Origin: Carnobacterium_B sp040274945
GTDB taxonomy: Bacteria > Bacillota > Bacilli > Lactobacillales > Carnobacteriaceae
Direction of reading: 5' to 3'
Length of the DNA: 64,000 bases
Assembly (NCBI RefSeq): GCF_040274945.1
Contig: NZ_JBEMAR010000005.1
Location: 1 to 64,000 of the forward strand
Positions 26,005 through 35,393 of the stretch are shown here, piece by piece; position 1 is the first letter of the stretch, and each line of letters starts with the position of its first letter. Under the pieces are notes generated by a model. The model saw nothing but the letters and a program-made list of their open reading frames with translations. It did no database searches and was not told the origin of the DNA. The position numbers and the translations under genes were made by a program.

Positions 26005-26457
26005 ATGAATCAAGCGGAACTACAAACTTTAGTTGAAAAGACCTCGTGCGATTTTTTTGGGTTACCTTTTCAGCATGAAGCAGTATTTAACCCTCGTTTG
26101 CGTACAACAGGAGGACGCTATCATCTAAAATCCCATAATCTAGATTTTAATCCAAAGATTCTAGAAGCTTTTGGAGTGGAAGAATTTTTAGGAGTGATCA
26201 AACATGAATTGTGTCATTACCATCTGCATTTATCAGATGGTGGTTTTCAACATAAAGACAAAGAATTCAAACAATTATTAACAGCTGTTGGTGGATCAAG
26301 ATTTGTAAAATCATTAAGTAAACCTCAACCAGTAAAGAAAAAACTACTTTACAAATGCCAAGGATGTTCTCAAGTAATTTATCGACAGCGCAAAGTCAAT
26401 ACACAGAAATACGTTTGTGGTCAATGTAGAGGTAAATTAGTGTACATTGAGATTTGA
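26005..26457 (+). CDS. SprT-like zinc protein (YdcK family)
   Basis: 150 residues, the normal size for this family. It has a metalloprotease-like HELCHYHLH motif and a C-terminal zinc ribbon of two Cys pairs (CQGC and CGQC). Related to the protease domain of SprT/Spartan, though bacterial roles are unclear. Start ATG 26005 follows AAAGGAAGAG with good spacing; ATG 25972 does not. The next gene begins 32 bases downstream, so the two are probably cotranscribed. Confidence 0.88.
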   Translation: MNQAELQTLVEKTSCDFFGLPFQHEAVFNPRLRTTGGRYHLKSHNLDFNPKILEAFGVEEFLGVIKHELCHYHLHLSDGGFQHKDKEFKQLLTAVGGSRFVKSLSKPQPVKKKLLYKCQGCSQVIYRQRKVNTQKYVCGQCRGKLVYIEI

Positions 26458-26489
26458 TAGAAAACGAGCGGACCTTAGGAGGGAAGAGA

Positions 26490-27911
26490 ATGAATCAAGA
26501 GCAAGTGATCCAGCAAAAATTAACGGCTATTTTTCCAATGTACGAAAATCCAATGCAAAAACAAGGAGCAATCAAGCAAACTGAAGACTTGTTTCGTACG
26601 TTAACTGGTAAATTAGCTGATACTAAAACGAGGAGGCTAATGATAAATGGACCAAGTAGAAATAAGACTGACTTTACTACAGAACGACCTGTCTTGGTCG
26701 ATCAGGATGGAAAAGTTTCTCCGCTTTGGAAAATAGTATTAGATTATGAAATGACTTGGTTGGAAAATAAAATAACTACCGTTTCTGTAGTTGATTATGG
26801 GGCAATCGGAGACGGTAAATCAGATTGTACAAAAGCTTTTAAAAAAGCACTTTCCTCCGGGTATAGACGTGTCCTCGTACCACCAGGAAAATATGTCGTT
26901 AGAGGAATTGAACTCCCTTCTTGTACAGAAATGATTGGAAGTGGCATAGACGAGACTGTTCTCATTTTGCATAAATCTGCTCCAAAAAAGACACGATTGA
27001 TCACGAATAAACACTATTTAAACGGAGATCATCATATTCGTATTGAAGGAATGAGTTTAGACTGGAACGTTGCAAGATTGAAAGGTCACGAAAAAACAGC
27101 TAGTGGTGGGACTTTTTCCAGCGGCATTACCTTAGCTCACGTTAAGTATGCACTCGTTCGTAATGTGAAAATCAGCGACCCAGGACTGCATGGCATTGAT
27201 GTCACATCTCCAGTGTACAATTATCTTGGAGATGGACTTAGAGCAAGAGGAGGTAGTGAGTATATCTGGATAGACCAAATTGAAGCCAGTGGTTTTGGCG
27301 ATGATGGGATAACGACTCACCATAGTGATTATATATTCATCTCTAACTCCTATGCCCATCATCCTAGTGGTCGTGCTCATAAAAATGGCTATTCAAACTC
27401 CAATGGAATTGAGATCGATGACGGTTCACAACATGTTACCTTGACGAATAACCATACGGCTTTTTGTTTTGGAGGAGTCGAAATAAAAGCACATGAAACA
27501 AGCTCTGCAGCCTCCGATATCCAAATCATTGGCCATTTTTCGGACCACGATAACCGTTCATACAATTTTAGACACATTGGTCACCACCAAGCAGAAGAAG
27601 AGTATTCTATGTCAGCATTTGGCATACGAGCAACCTTTCTTGCAGCTTGCTACCCTCAAGTGACAAAGTTGTATACAGCCTCAACCCCAAGAGCGCTAGT
27701 GGTATCAGCTTATCAAAAAGTAGCGATCCATCAATTTTTCGCAATAACAAAACCTGAAAAGCGTTTAGATAAAATTGCTATATCTGTTCAATACCGTGCA
27801 GGAGAAGTAGCCATCAAAGAAATTCGATTAAAAAGTTATGAAGGAGCTAGCAACCCTATTCGTCTCGGGAAAGAAACCGGACGAGTATATATAGATGAAG
27901 TAAATGAATGA
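26490..27911 (+). CDS. Right-handed beta-helix (pectate-lyase-3 fold) protein, no signal peptide
   Basis: 473 residues. A helical, soluble N-terminal part (1-95) is followed by the classic pectate-lyase-superfamily opening VVDYGAIGDGKSDCTKAF (100-117) and a run of short beta-coil repeats (ISNSYAHHPSG, VTLTNNHTAF). The fold occurs in polysaccharide lyases, epimerases, hydrolases and phage tail spikes. There is no signal peptide, transmembrane segment or anchor, so its substrate and location are unclear. AGGAGG at 26476 is a very strong ribosome site for ATG 26490. Neighbours (SprT-like, NAD salvage) do not explain it. Confidence 0.75.
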   Translation: MNQEQVIQQKLTAIFPMYENPMQKQGAIKQTEDLFRTLTGKLADTKTRRLMINGPSRNKTDFTTERPVLVDQDGKVSPLWKIVLDYEMTWLENKITTVSVVDYGAIGDGKSDCTKAFKKALSSGYRRVLVPPGKYVVRGIELPSCTEMIGSGIDETVLILHKSAPKKTRLITNKHYLNGDHHIRIEGMSLDWNVARLKGHEKTASGGTFSSGITLAHVKYALVRNVKISDPGLHGIDVTSPVYNYLGDGLRARGGSEYIWIDQIEASGFGDDGITTHHSDYIFISNSYAHHPSGRAHKNGYSNSNGIEIDDGSQHVTLTNNHTAFCFGGVEIKAHETSSAASDIQIIGHFSDHDNRSYNFRHIGHHQAEEEYSMSAFGIRATFLAACYPQVTKLYTASTPRALVVSAYQKVAIHQFFAITKPEKRLDKIAISVQYRAGEVAIKEIRLKSYEGASNPIRLGKETGRVYIDEVNE

Positions 27912-27991
27912 GATAAAATGTTGAAACCATCTTTTTTTTCAAGCTTTTATGGTATGATAAAAAGGAAAAAATGAGAGTTAGGGGAAGAGTA

Positions 27992-29470
27992 ATGAATACG
28001 ATATATCCAGATGACAGTTGGGCATTACACACTGATTTATACCAAATCAATATGATGAAAACGTATTGGGAACTCGGAAAAGCAGACACACATGCGGTTT
28101 TTGAATCCTATTTTAGAAGCAATCCTTTTAATAGTGGGTATGCTGTTTTCGCTGGCTTAGAACGCATTGTACAGTATATTCAAAAATTAAAGTTTACACA
28201 AAGTGACATTGACTACTTAAGAAGTTTAAACACGTATCCAGAAGCATTTTTAGATTATTTAAAAGATTTTAAATTTAAAGGAACGATTCGTTCCATGGTT
28301 GAAGGAGAAGTTGTTTTTGCAGGGGAACCACTTATTCAAGTAGAAGGTCCGTTAGCAGATTGTCAACTAGTTGAAACAGCTATTTTAAATGTTTTAAATT
28401 ATCAGACCTTGATTGCGACAAAAGCGTCTAATATCAAATCTATTGTAAAAGATGAGCCCGTTTTAGAATTTGGCACACGAAGAGCACAGGAAATGGATGC
28501 AGCTATCTGGGGAACAAGAGCTGCTTTTATTGGAGGGTGTGACGCTACCAGCAATACACGTGCAGGTAAAATATTTAATATACCGGTTAGCGGAACACAT
28601 GCACATTCATTAGTACAAGTTTACCGAAATGATTATGATGCGTTCATAGCGTATGCTACGACACATAAAGATTGCGTTTTTCTCGTAGATACTTATGACA
28701 CATTGAAATCGGGTGTGCCGAATGCTATACGAGTTGCAAGAGAACTTGGTGACAAAATCAACTTTTTAGGTGTGCGTATTGATAGTGGAGACATGGCATA
28801 CATTTCAAAAAAAGTACGCCAACAACTGGATGATGCTGGATTTACTGAAGCAAAAATATATGCCTCAAATGATTTAGATGAAAAAACAATTTTAAATTTA
28901 AAAATGCAAGGTGCACGGATCGATGTTTGGGGTGTAGGAACCAAACTGATCACTGCTTATGATCAACCTGCTCTGGGAGCTGTTTACAAATTGGTTTCCA
29001 TTGAAGACGAACAAGGCAATATGGTGGATACATTGAAACTTTCCAGTAATGCTGAAAAAGTTTCAACTCCTGGTAAAAAACAAGTATGGCGCATCACTAA
29101 GAATGATGATGGAAAGTCAGAAGGCGATTACATCACTCTTTGGGAAGAAAGACCCGACCAAAAAGAAGAATTGTTTATGTTCCATCCGGTACACACATAT
29201 ATTAATAAAACAGTAACGAATTTTAGTGCCAGACCATTGCTGAAAGAAATTTTTGTAGATGGAGAATTAGTGTATGATTTGCCAAAATTAACAGAAATTA
29301 AAACGTATGCTGAAGTCAGTCTAGGGATGCTTTGGGAAGAGTACAAACGCAGCTTGAATCCAGAAGCCTATCCAGTAGATCTATCACAATCAGCGTATCA
29401 CCATAAAATCAAGTCCATTGAAAAAGCTCGTGATGACGTGAATAAATTGTCAAAAAAACAAATTATCTAA
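27992..29470 (+). CDS. pncB: Nicotinate phosphoribosyltransferase PncB
   Basis: 492 residues. Converts nicotinate plus PRPP to nicotinate mononucleotide (NAD salvage). Family features: the N-terminal LHTDLYQINMM, EFGTRRAQEMDAAIWGTRAAF region, the phosphoribosyl pocket GVRIDSGDMAY and the later GVGTKL. Start ATG 27992 lies behind AGGGGAAGAG; an in-frame ATG at 27971 is too early for that site. Followed by a terminator and then nadE, so two successive steps of NAD salvage lie side by side but as separate units. Confidence 0.96.
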   Translation: MNTIYPDDSWALHTDLYQINMMKTYWELGKADTHAVFESYFRSNPFNSGYAVFAGLERIVQYIQKLKFTQSDIDYLRSLNTYPEAFLDYLKDFKFKGTIRSMVEGEVVFAGEPLIQVEGPLADCQLVETAILNVLNYQTLIATKASNIKSIVKDEPVLEFGTRRAQEMDAAIWGTRAAFIGGCDATSNTRAGKIFNIPVSGTHAHSLVQVYRNDYDAFIAYATTHKDCVFLVDTYDTLKSGVPNAIRVARELGDKINFLGVRIDSGDMAYISKKVRQQLDDAGFTEAKIYASNDLDEKTILNLKMQGARIDVWGVGTKLITAYDQPALGAVYKLVSIEDEQGNMVDTLKLSSNAEKVSTPGKKQVWRITKNDDGKSEGDYITLWEERPDQKEELFMFHPVHTYINKTVTNFSARPLLKEIFVDGELVYDLPKLTEIKTYAEVSLGMLWEEYKRSLNPEAYPVDLSQSAYHHKIKSIEKARDDVNKLSKKQII

Positions 29471-29485
29471 TAGTAAAATAGCTTC

Positions 29486-29518
29486 AAAAAAAAGAATCAA
29501 TTACTGATTCTTTTTTTT
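29486..29518 (+). terminator. Terminator after pncB
   Basis: AAAAAAAGAATCA pairs with TGATTCTTTTTTT, a symmetrical A/T-flanked hairpin. Confidence 0.85.
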
Positions 29519-29597
29519 GAATTAGAAATATTAGAGTCGTAAAAAGAACTATGCTATACTACATTTAACGATTAATCAAAGAGAAGAGGCTACCGTT

Positions 29598-30425
29598 ATG
29601 TCAGATTTAAAAAACCAAATTATTGAAGAAATGCGTGTTCATACATCTATTGATCCAAAGGTTGAAGTGCGAAAAAGTGTGGATTTTCTAAAAGACTATT
29701 TGAAGAAGCACTCATTTTTAAAAACACTAGTATTAGGTATTAGTGGAGGACAAGATTCTACATTAGTTGGGAAATTAAGCCAATTGGCTATGACTGAATT
29801 GCGCGAAGAGACTGGAGACAGCAGCTATCAATTTATTGCTGTACGACTTCCTTATGGCGAACAGGCAGACGAAAAAGACGCTATGGATGCAATAGCCTTT
29901 ATCGAAGCGGATAAAGTAGTTAAAGTGAATGTAAAGCCTGGAGTAGATTCAACAGTAAAAACGCTAGAAGATAGTGGAACATTCGTGAGTGACTTTGTAA
30001 AAGGAAATATCAAAGCTCGTCAACGGATGATCATTCAATATGCGATAGCTGGAAGTCATAATGGGGCAGTAGTAGGTACGGATCATTCTGCAGAATCGGT
30101 TACGGGATTTTATACAAAATTTGGAGATGGTGGTACTGATATCAATCCTATCTTTAGATTAAATAAGCGTCAGGGGAAAGCTTTACTAAAAGAACTAGGG
30201 GCACCTGAACATCTTTACAAAAAAATTCCAACGGCTGATTTAGAAGAAAATAAACCTTCTTTACCAGATGAGAAAGCTTTGGGTGTCACTTACGATCAAA
30301 TTGATGACTATTTAGAAGGTAAAGATGTACCCGAAGAAGCAGCACTGAAAATTGAAAACTGGTACATGAAAACAGAACACAAACGTCACCTTCCAATTAC
30401 TATTTTTGATGATTTTTGGAAATGA
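29598..30425 (+). CDS. nadE: NH3-dependent NAD+ synthetase NadE
   Basis: 275 residues, size of the ammonia-dependent enzyme without a glutaminase domain. Amidates nicotinate adenine dinucleotide to NAD+. The ATP-pyrophosphatase P-loop SGGQDST lies at 49-55; GTDHSAESVTGFYTKFGDGG follows in the middle. AGAGAAGAGG ribosome site. An extended -10 (TGCTATACT, 29553-29560) lies 37 bases upstream. Paired functionally with pncB upstream. Confidence 0.97.
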   Translation: MSDLKNQIIEEMRVHTSIDPKVEVRKSVDFLKDYLKKHSFLKTLVLGISGGQDSTLVGKLSQLAMTELREETGDSSYQFIAVRLPYGEQADEKDAMDAIAFIEADKVVKVNVKPGVDSTVKTLEDSGTFVSDFVKGNIKARQRMIIQYAIAGSHNGAVVGTDHSAESVTGFYTKFGDGGTDINPIFRLNKRQGKALLKELGAPEHLYKKIPTADLEENKPSLPDEKALGVTYDQIDDYLEGKDVPEEAALKIENWYMKTEHKRHLPITIFDDFWK

Positions 30426-30461
30426 AAATATTAGAATAGTTGGAGATAAGAGACACTCAAA

Positions 30462-30488
30462 GGCTGGGAAATTTATTCCAGCTTTTTT
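30462..30488 (+). terminator. Terminator after nadE
   Basis: GCTGG pairs with CCAGC (30463-30481), with adjacent A/T pairs, then six T. Short but well placed. Confidence 0.65.
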
Positions 30489-30550
30489 CTGTTATAGATA
30501 AATGGTCATTCATGTATGATTGCTCAAAATTAGGTAAAGAGGTGAGAGTA

Positions 30551-31501
30551 GTGAAAATGGAAAAATTGTCACTTGTGGTCCCTTGTTATAATGAGGAGCA
30601 AACGATTCCCCTTTTTTTTGCTGCAGTTGAAAAGATTCGGCCAACCTTAGCCAATATAAGTATTGAATATATTTTTGTTAACGACGGTTCGAAAGACCAG
30701 ACATTAACTGTGTTGAGAGAAATGGCATTAAAATACCCTGATGCTATCCGATACTTATCCTTTTCAAGAAATTTTGGAAAAGAAGCAGCATTATTTGCAG
30801 GATTGGAACATGCTACGGGAGATTACGTAGCTGTAATGGATGTTGATTTGCAAGATCCTCCGGAACTATTGCCTCAGATGCTTCATCTTATACGGCAGGA
30901 AAAGTATGATTGTGTAGGAACAAGAAGAGTAAGTCGAAAAGGTGAACCGGCTATCCGGTCATTTTTAGCCAAAGAATTTTACCGGCTTATGAACCGCATT
31001 TCAGCAGTTGAGTTTGTAGATGGAGCGCGCGATTACAGGTTAATGACTCGTCAAATGGTCGAGGCCATTCTTTCTATGACGGAAGTTAACCGTTTTTCAA
31101 AAGGCATTTTTAGCTGGGTAGGGTTTGATACAACGTATTTAGAGTATGAAAACAAAGAGCGTGCTGCCGGGAAAACGTCTTGGTCATTATGGTCCTTATT
31201 TAAATATTCGCTGGATGCAATTGTTGATTTTTCCGATATTCCATTGGCCATTGCCTCTTTTGTAGGATTATTTTCTTTTTTAATTGCCCTTTTCTTTATG
31301 ATCGTGATTGTCATCCGAACGGTTTTATTTGATGATCCAACAGCCGGCTGGCCTTCTTTAGTTACCATTATATTGGCCATTGGCGGATTGCAACTGTTTT
31401 GTTTAGGAATAGTAGGTAAATATTTAGGGAAAACCTATTTGGAATCAAAGAAAAGACCGATTTATATTTTGAAAGAAACCGATAGTGATAAAAAAAAGTA
31501 A
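30551..31501 (+). CDS. GT2 glycosyltransferase, polyprenyl-phosphate sugar synthase type (GtrB/CsbB-like)
   Basis: 316 residues. The GT-A domain opens with LSLVVPCYNEE; DVDLQDPPE carries the metal-binding DxD, and KTSWSLWSLFKYSLDAI lies before two C-terminal membrane segments (about 235-260 and 270-295). This layout fits enzymes that load a sugar on undecaprenyl phosphate for wall, LTA or capsule decoration. Start: AGAGGTGAG fits GTG 30551; ATG 30557 is possible. The LTA-synthase-like gene follows after 37 bases, suggesting a shared task on a wall polymer (inference). No YfhO/GtrA-type partner is in the window. Confidence 0.87.
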   Translation: MKMEKLSLVVPCYNEEQTIPLFFAAVEKIRPTLANISIEYIFVNDGSKDQTLTVLREMALKYPDAIRYLSFSRNFGKEAALFAGLEHATGDYVAVMDVDLQDPPELLPQMLHLIRQEKYDCVGTRRVSRKGEPAIRSFLAKEFYRLMNRISAVEFVDGARDYRLMTRQMVEAILSMTEVNRFSKGIFSWVGFDTTYLEYENKERAAGKTSWSLWSLFKYSLDAIVDFSDIPLAIASFVGLFSFLIALFFMIVIVIRTVLFDDPTAGWPSLVTIILAIGGLQLFCLGIVGKYLGKTYLESKKRPIYILKETDSDKKK

Positions 31502-31538
31502 CAACAATTCAAGAATTTTTTTAGTGAAGGTGAATGAA

Positions 31539-33437
31539 ATGAGAAAATTACATGGGAAACAAACGAATTCATCTACATATCGCTATCTAGCTATTTTTAA
31601 AGAGTATTTGAATGCGATCTTACTAGGTTTGATTGCTTCATTTATAGGGAATTTTGGACTGCAATTTTTTCAAAATCAATACAGTTTTTCTTTAGCTGTA
31701 AAATTTGCCTTTCAATGGCATACGGAAATGTTTTTAATAGGGGTATTTTTGCTGTTTACTATCTACTTATGGATAACAGCCATAAGTGGTTCGCGTTGGT
31801 TGAGTACCCTTATTCTGTCCGTTGGAGTAGTAGCAATAGGTATAACGACACAACAAAAAATGGCTTTACGTGGTGAACCTTTGTATCCATCTGATTTGAC
31901 CATGATTAAAGAGTTGCCTTTTTTGATCCAAATGATCGATCGCAAGCTACTTTTAGTCATCAGTATTTTTCTAATCAGTACTATCATACTGAGCATATCT
32001 ATTTTTATTAAGCATAAAAAAAGATCAAAATCCTTTACTGATTCTAAACAAAAAAAATGGAATTGGTTTGTAAGAGGCGGCACATTCATTGTGACAAGTG
32101 CTATTCTTTTTTATAGTCTAGGGTTTAATCAGCCGGGTAATTTGGTGAAATCTGCTTATGATCGACATGCTTACTGGATTCCTTACAGTCAGCAAATGAA
32201 TTATTACAACAATGGTTTTATAGGTGGATTTTTATATAACCTTGGCGTAGAAGCTATGACCAAACCAGCAGGGTATTCAGAAGAACAACTAATAAAAGTA
32301 GTTCAAGAATATGAAGAAAAAGCAGTTAAAGTAAATCAGACAAGATTAGCATCAATAAAAGACGTAAATATTATTTATGTCATGAATGAAAGTTTTTCAG
32401 ATCCCTCAGCTCTTGAAGGAGTTACCGTTTCAAAAGACCCGATTCCGAAGCTACGAGCATTAAAGGACACTGCCTTAAGTGGAACGATATTATCTCAAGG
32501 TTATGGAGGTGGAACAGCTAACATCGAATTCGAAGCTTTAACAGGCTTGTCAATGGAACCGATGACTGCTAGTTTAACAACTCCCTATACGCAATTGGTT
32601 TCTAGGATGAATGAGTTGCCGTCAGTTGTTTCTTATTTGAATCAGCAAGGACATGCCACAACGGCTATTCATCCGTATGATACAACGATGTATAAACGAA
32701 ATGAAGTTTACCAAAAATTAGGGTTTACAACGTTTTTGACGGAAACAACTATGGAATTTGTGGGTAAAAAAGACCGGAATCCGTATATTTCAGATGAATC
32801 CGCTTATCAAGAAGTCTTGCAACAAATGAAAACAACACAAGAGCCTGATTTTATCCACTTGGTTACGATGCAGAACCATATGGTTTACAGCGGTAAATAC
32901 CCTAAGACAAACTATTCTGCTCAAGGGACAGGAAATGCTAAAGAAGCAGCCAATTATCTACAAGATCTAGCGTATAGTGATGATGCATTGGCTGAATTTT
33001 TAAAAACAATAGGTCAATCAACTGAAAAAACGATCGTTGTTTTTTGGGGAGACCACCTGCCAAGTTTTTATAATGAGACTGTAGTCGAAACGAATGGACG
33101 TTTAAAAATGCACCAAACGCCATTGCTCATCTATTCTAATTTTGCTGAAAACTACGATACAATTGGAACCATTAGTCCTATTTATTATATGAATCATATT
33201 TTAGACATTGCAAATGCTCAAGTTACTCCTTACCATGCTTTTTTGATGGAGTTGGAAGAGGAATTGCCTGCTTTTGAAAAAGAGACATACCTTGAACGCG
33301 ATTCAACAGTTGTAGCTGCCAAACGAGAAGATCTTTCAAAAACAACACAAGAGTTGCTAAAGGTATACGATATGATTCAATACGATGTAACAGTAGGTGA
33401 AAATTATAGTAAAGTACATGATTTTTTTGAAGATTAG
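31539..33437 (+). CDS. LTA-synthase-family membrane sulfatase-fold protein
   Basis: 632 residues. Five N-terminal membrane segments (up to about 195) are followed by an extracellular alkaline-phosphatase/sulfatase-fold domain. Metal and catalytic features are visible: Glu284 in VMNESFS, the Thr nucleophile at 326 in GYGGGTANIEFE, and a late WGDHLPSF with the Asp-His pair. Members polymerise glycerol phosphate from phosphatidylglycerol or transfer it to other glycans. Which role applies here cannot be decided. GAAGGTGA precedes ATG 31539. Probably cotranscribed with the glycosyltransferase. Confidence 0.88.
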   Translation: MRKLHGKQTNSSTYRYLAIFKEYLNAILLGLIASFIGNFGLQFFQNQYSFSLAVKFAFQWHTEMFLIGVFLLFTIYLWITAISGSRWLSTLILSVGVVAIGITTQQKMALRGEPLYPSDLTMIKELPFLIQMIDRKLLLVISIFLISTIILSISIFIKHKKRSKSFTDSKQKKWNWFVRGGTFIVTSAILFYSLGFNQPGNLVKSAYDRHAYWIPYSQQMNYYNNGFIGGFLYNLGVEAMTKPAGYSEEQLIKVVQEYEEKAVKVNQTRLASIKDVNIIYVMNESFSDPSALEGVTVSKDPIPKLRALKDTALSGTILSQGYGGGTANIEFEALTGLSMEPMTASLTTPYTQLVSRMNELPSVVSYLNQQGHATTAIHPYDTTMYKRNEVYQKLGFTTFLTETTMEFVGKKDRNPYISDESAYQEVLQQMKTTQEPDFIHLVTMQNHMVYSGKYPKTNYSAQGTGNAKEAANYLQDLAYSDDALAEFLKTIGQSTEKTIVVFWGDHLPSFYNETVVETNGRLKMHQTPLLIYSNFAENYDTIGTISPIYYMNHILDIANAQVTPYHAFLMELEEELPAFEKETYLERDSTVVAAKREDLSKTTQELLKVYDMIQYDVTVGENYSKVHDFFED

Positions 33438-33454
33438 GTGCTTTACTTTTTTGC

Positions 33455-33483
33455 TTGCTTTTTTGGTCTATACCATTTATAAT
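33455..33483 (+). promoter_or_regulatory. Promoter of nagA-nagB-nagR
   Basis: TTGCTT (33455-33460), an exact 17-base spacer and TATAAT (33478-33483), 28 bases before the nagA start. Confidence 0.75.
33464..33475. promoter_or_regulatory. NagR/DasR-type operator (dre site) in the promoter spacer
   Basis: TGGTCTATACCA is a near-perfect palindrome closely matching the dre operator of the GntR/HutC regulators NagR (YvoA) and DasR. It sits between the -35 and -10 boxes, so bound NagR would exclude polymerase. The regulator is encoded by the third gene of this operon, giving autorepression released by a GlcNAc metabolite (inference from the family). Confidence 0.8.
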
Positions 33484-33511
33484 GATAAAAAAGAGCAAAG
33501 GAGAATACAAA

Positions 33512-34642
33512 ATGGCTAATGTACTAATAAATGCAACTATTTACACAGGAAAAGAAAAAGTTGAAAATGCGTTTATTCGCTTTTCTGAAGAAATTTTAGC
33601 TGTAGGAAAAATGAGTGATTATAAAAAAGAATCAACGGATCAAGAACAAGATGCTGCTGGAAAAATAGTTTTACCAGGTTTTATTGATGTTCACAGTCAT
33701 GGTGGTTACAGCTATGACAACATGGACAGCAGTGCAGATGAAATCAATCAGATGCTTCAAGAAATGTATAAAGAAGGCATCACTTCTTACTTTGCAACAA
33801 CAATGACACAGTCTTATGAAGCGATTGATAAAGCACTTATCACCATCAATGAAGCTGCTAGTAAAAACCCTGTGATTCAAGGAATTCATTTAGAAGGTCC
33901 TTTTGTATCAAAAGAGTTTAAAGGAGCACAACCAGAAGAATTCATTCGCATACCAGACGCAAAACAAATGGAAAAATGGAATAAGTTAAGTGGAAATCGT
34001 ATTCGCTTAGTCACTTATGCTTCTGAAACAAGTGATGCGTCAGAATTTGAAGATTATTGTATGAGTCAAAACATTGTTCTTTCAATCGGTCACAGCAACG
34101 CAACTAGAGCCCAGTTGATGGACTCTAAAGCTTCACATATTACACATTTGTATAATGCACAAAGAGGGCTGCATCATCGCGAGCCAGGAGTAACAGGACA
34201 TGCCTTTCTAGAAGACGCTATCTATACAGAAATGATTGTTGACGGCTATCATATTCATCCTGATATGGTCAACTTAGCGTATAAAATTAAAGGACCAGAC
34301 CGGATTGAAGTCATCACGGATTCGATGCGTGCAAAAGGTTTGCCTGATGGTGAGAGCGAATTAGGTGGGCAAAAAGTCTTAGTAAAAAATAATCAAGCAA
34401 GATTAGAAGATGGAACGTTAGCAGGAAGTGTATTGACGTTTAATGATGCATTTAAAAACATTATGGCATTTACTGGTTGCTCCATTGAGGATGCTGTAAA
34501 AATGACTTCTGTCAATCAAGCAAGAGAATTCGGTTTAAATAAAAAAGGCAGTCTCGAAGCGGGTAAAGATGCCGATATGATCGTAATGAATAGTGAATTC
34601 GAAGTAGAGCATACATTTAGTTACGGAAAAATGGTTTACTAA
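33512..34642 (+). CDS. nagA: N-acetylglucosamine-6-phosphate deacetylase NagA
   Basis: 376 residues, amidohydrolase superfamily. Removes acetate from GlcNAc-6-phosphate. Metal-site motifs: DVHSHGGY near 56, HLEGPF with the Glu ligand, IGHSNA, HLYNAQ and the catalytic Asp in ITDSMRAKG. Start ATG 33512 follows AAAGGAG. First gene of the nag operon under the NagR operator; nagB follows after 33 bases. Confidence 0.97.
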   Translation: MANVLINATIYTGKEKVENAFIRFSEEILAVGKMSDYKKESTDQEQDAAGKIVLPGFIDVHSHGGYSYDNMDSSADEINQMLQEMYKEGITSYFATTMTQSYEAIDKALITINEAASKNPVIQGIHLEGPFVSKEFKGAQPEEFIRIPDAKQMEKWNKLSGNRIRLVTYASETSDASEFEDYCMSQNIVLSIGHSNATRAQLMDSKASHITHLYNAQRGLHHREPGVTGHAFLEDAIYTEMIVDGYHIHPDMVNLAYKIKGPDRIEVITDSMRAKGLPDGESELGGQKVLVKNNQARLEDGTLAGSVLTFNDAFKNIMAFTGCSIEDAVKMTSVNQAREFGLNKKGSLEAGKDADMIVMNSEFEVEHTFSYGKMVY

Positions 34643-34675
34643 ACTAGAATCGAAAAGAAAAGGTGGAAATTAATA

Positions 34676-35383
34676 ATGGAAATAATTATTGTGAAAGATA
34701 ACGTAGAAGGCGGAAAAAAAGCATTTGAATTGATTAAAGAAGGTATGGATCAAGGAGCAAAAGTACTAGGTTTGGCTACGGGAAGTACACCTGTTTCGTT
34801 GTATCATGAAATGATCCAAAGTGACGTAGATTTTTCAGAAATGACGGCTCTTAATTTAGATGAGTATGTTGGACTTGCTCCTACAGATCCTCAAAGCTAC
34901 CATTATTTTATGGAAGAACAGTTATTTTCTAAAAAACCATTCAAAGAAACATTTGTGCCCGATGGAATGGCTAAAGATGCAAAACAAGAATGCGAACGCT
35001 ATGATCAAATTATTGAAACACACCCGATTGATATTCAAGTTTTAGGTATTGGAAGCAACGCACATATTGGATTTAATGAACCTGGAACTTCTTTTGATTT
35101 AACAACGCATAAAGTAGAATTATTGCCATCTACTATTGAAGCAAATAAACGCTTTTTTGATAATGCTGAAGATGTTCCGCGTTTAGCTTATTCAATGGGA
35201 ATCAAGTCAATTATGAAATCTGAAAAAATTATTTTAATGGCTTATGGTGAAACAAAAGCAGAAGCTATTAAAAAAGCTGTAGAAGGACCTGTAACACAAG
35301 AAGTTCCGGCAAGCATCTTGCAAAATCATAAGAATGTGATTATGATTGTAGATGAAGCAGCAGCGAAATTAATGCAACGATAG
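34676..35383 (+). CDS. nagB: Glucosamine-6-phosphate deaminase NagB
   Basis: 235 residues, the short form usual in Firmicutes. Converts glucosamine-6-phosphate to fructose-6-phosphate and ammonia. Visible: GLATGSTP phosphate loop, NLDEYVGL with the catalytic Asp, GIGSNAHIGFNEPG. AAAGGTGG ribosome site. It completes the GlcNAc catabolic pair with nagA. It is the opposing direction to glmS/glmM flux. Confidence 0.97.
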   Translation: MEIIIVKDNVEGGKKAFELIKEGMDQGAKVLGLATGSTPVSLYHEMIQSDVDFSEMTALNLDEYVGLAPTDPQSYHYFMEEQLFSKKPFKETFVPDGMAKDAKQECERYDQIIETHPIDIQVLGIGSNAHIGFNEPGTSFDLTTHKVELLPSTIEANKRFFDNAEDVPRLAYSMGIKSIMKSEKIILMAYGETKAEAIKKAVEGPVTQEVPASILQNHKNVIMIVDEAAAKLMQR

Positions 35384-35393
35384 GAGCGAAATC

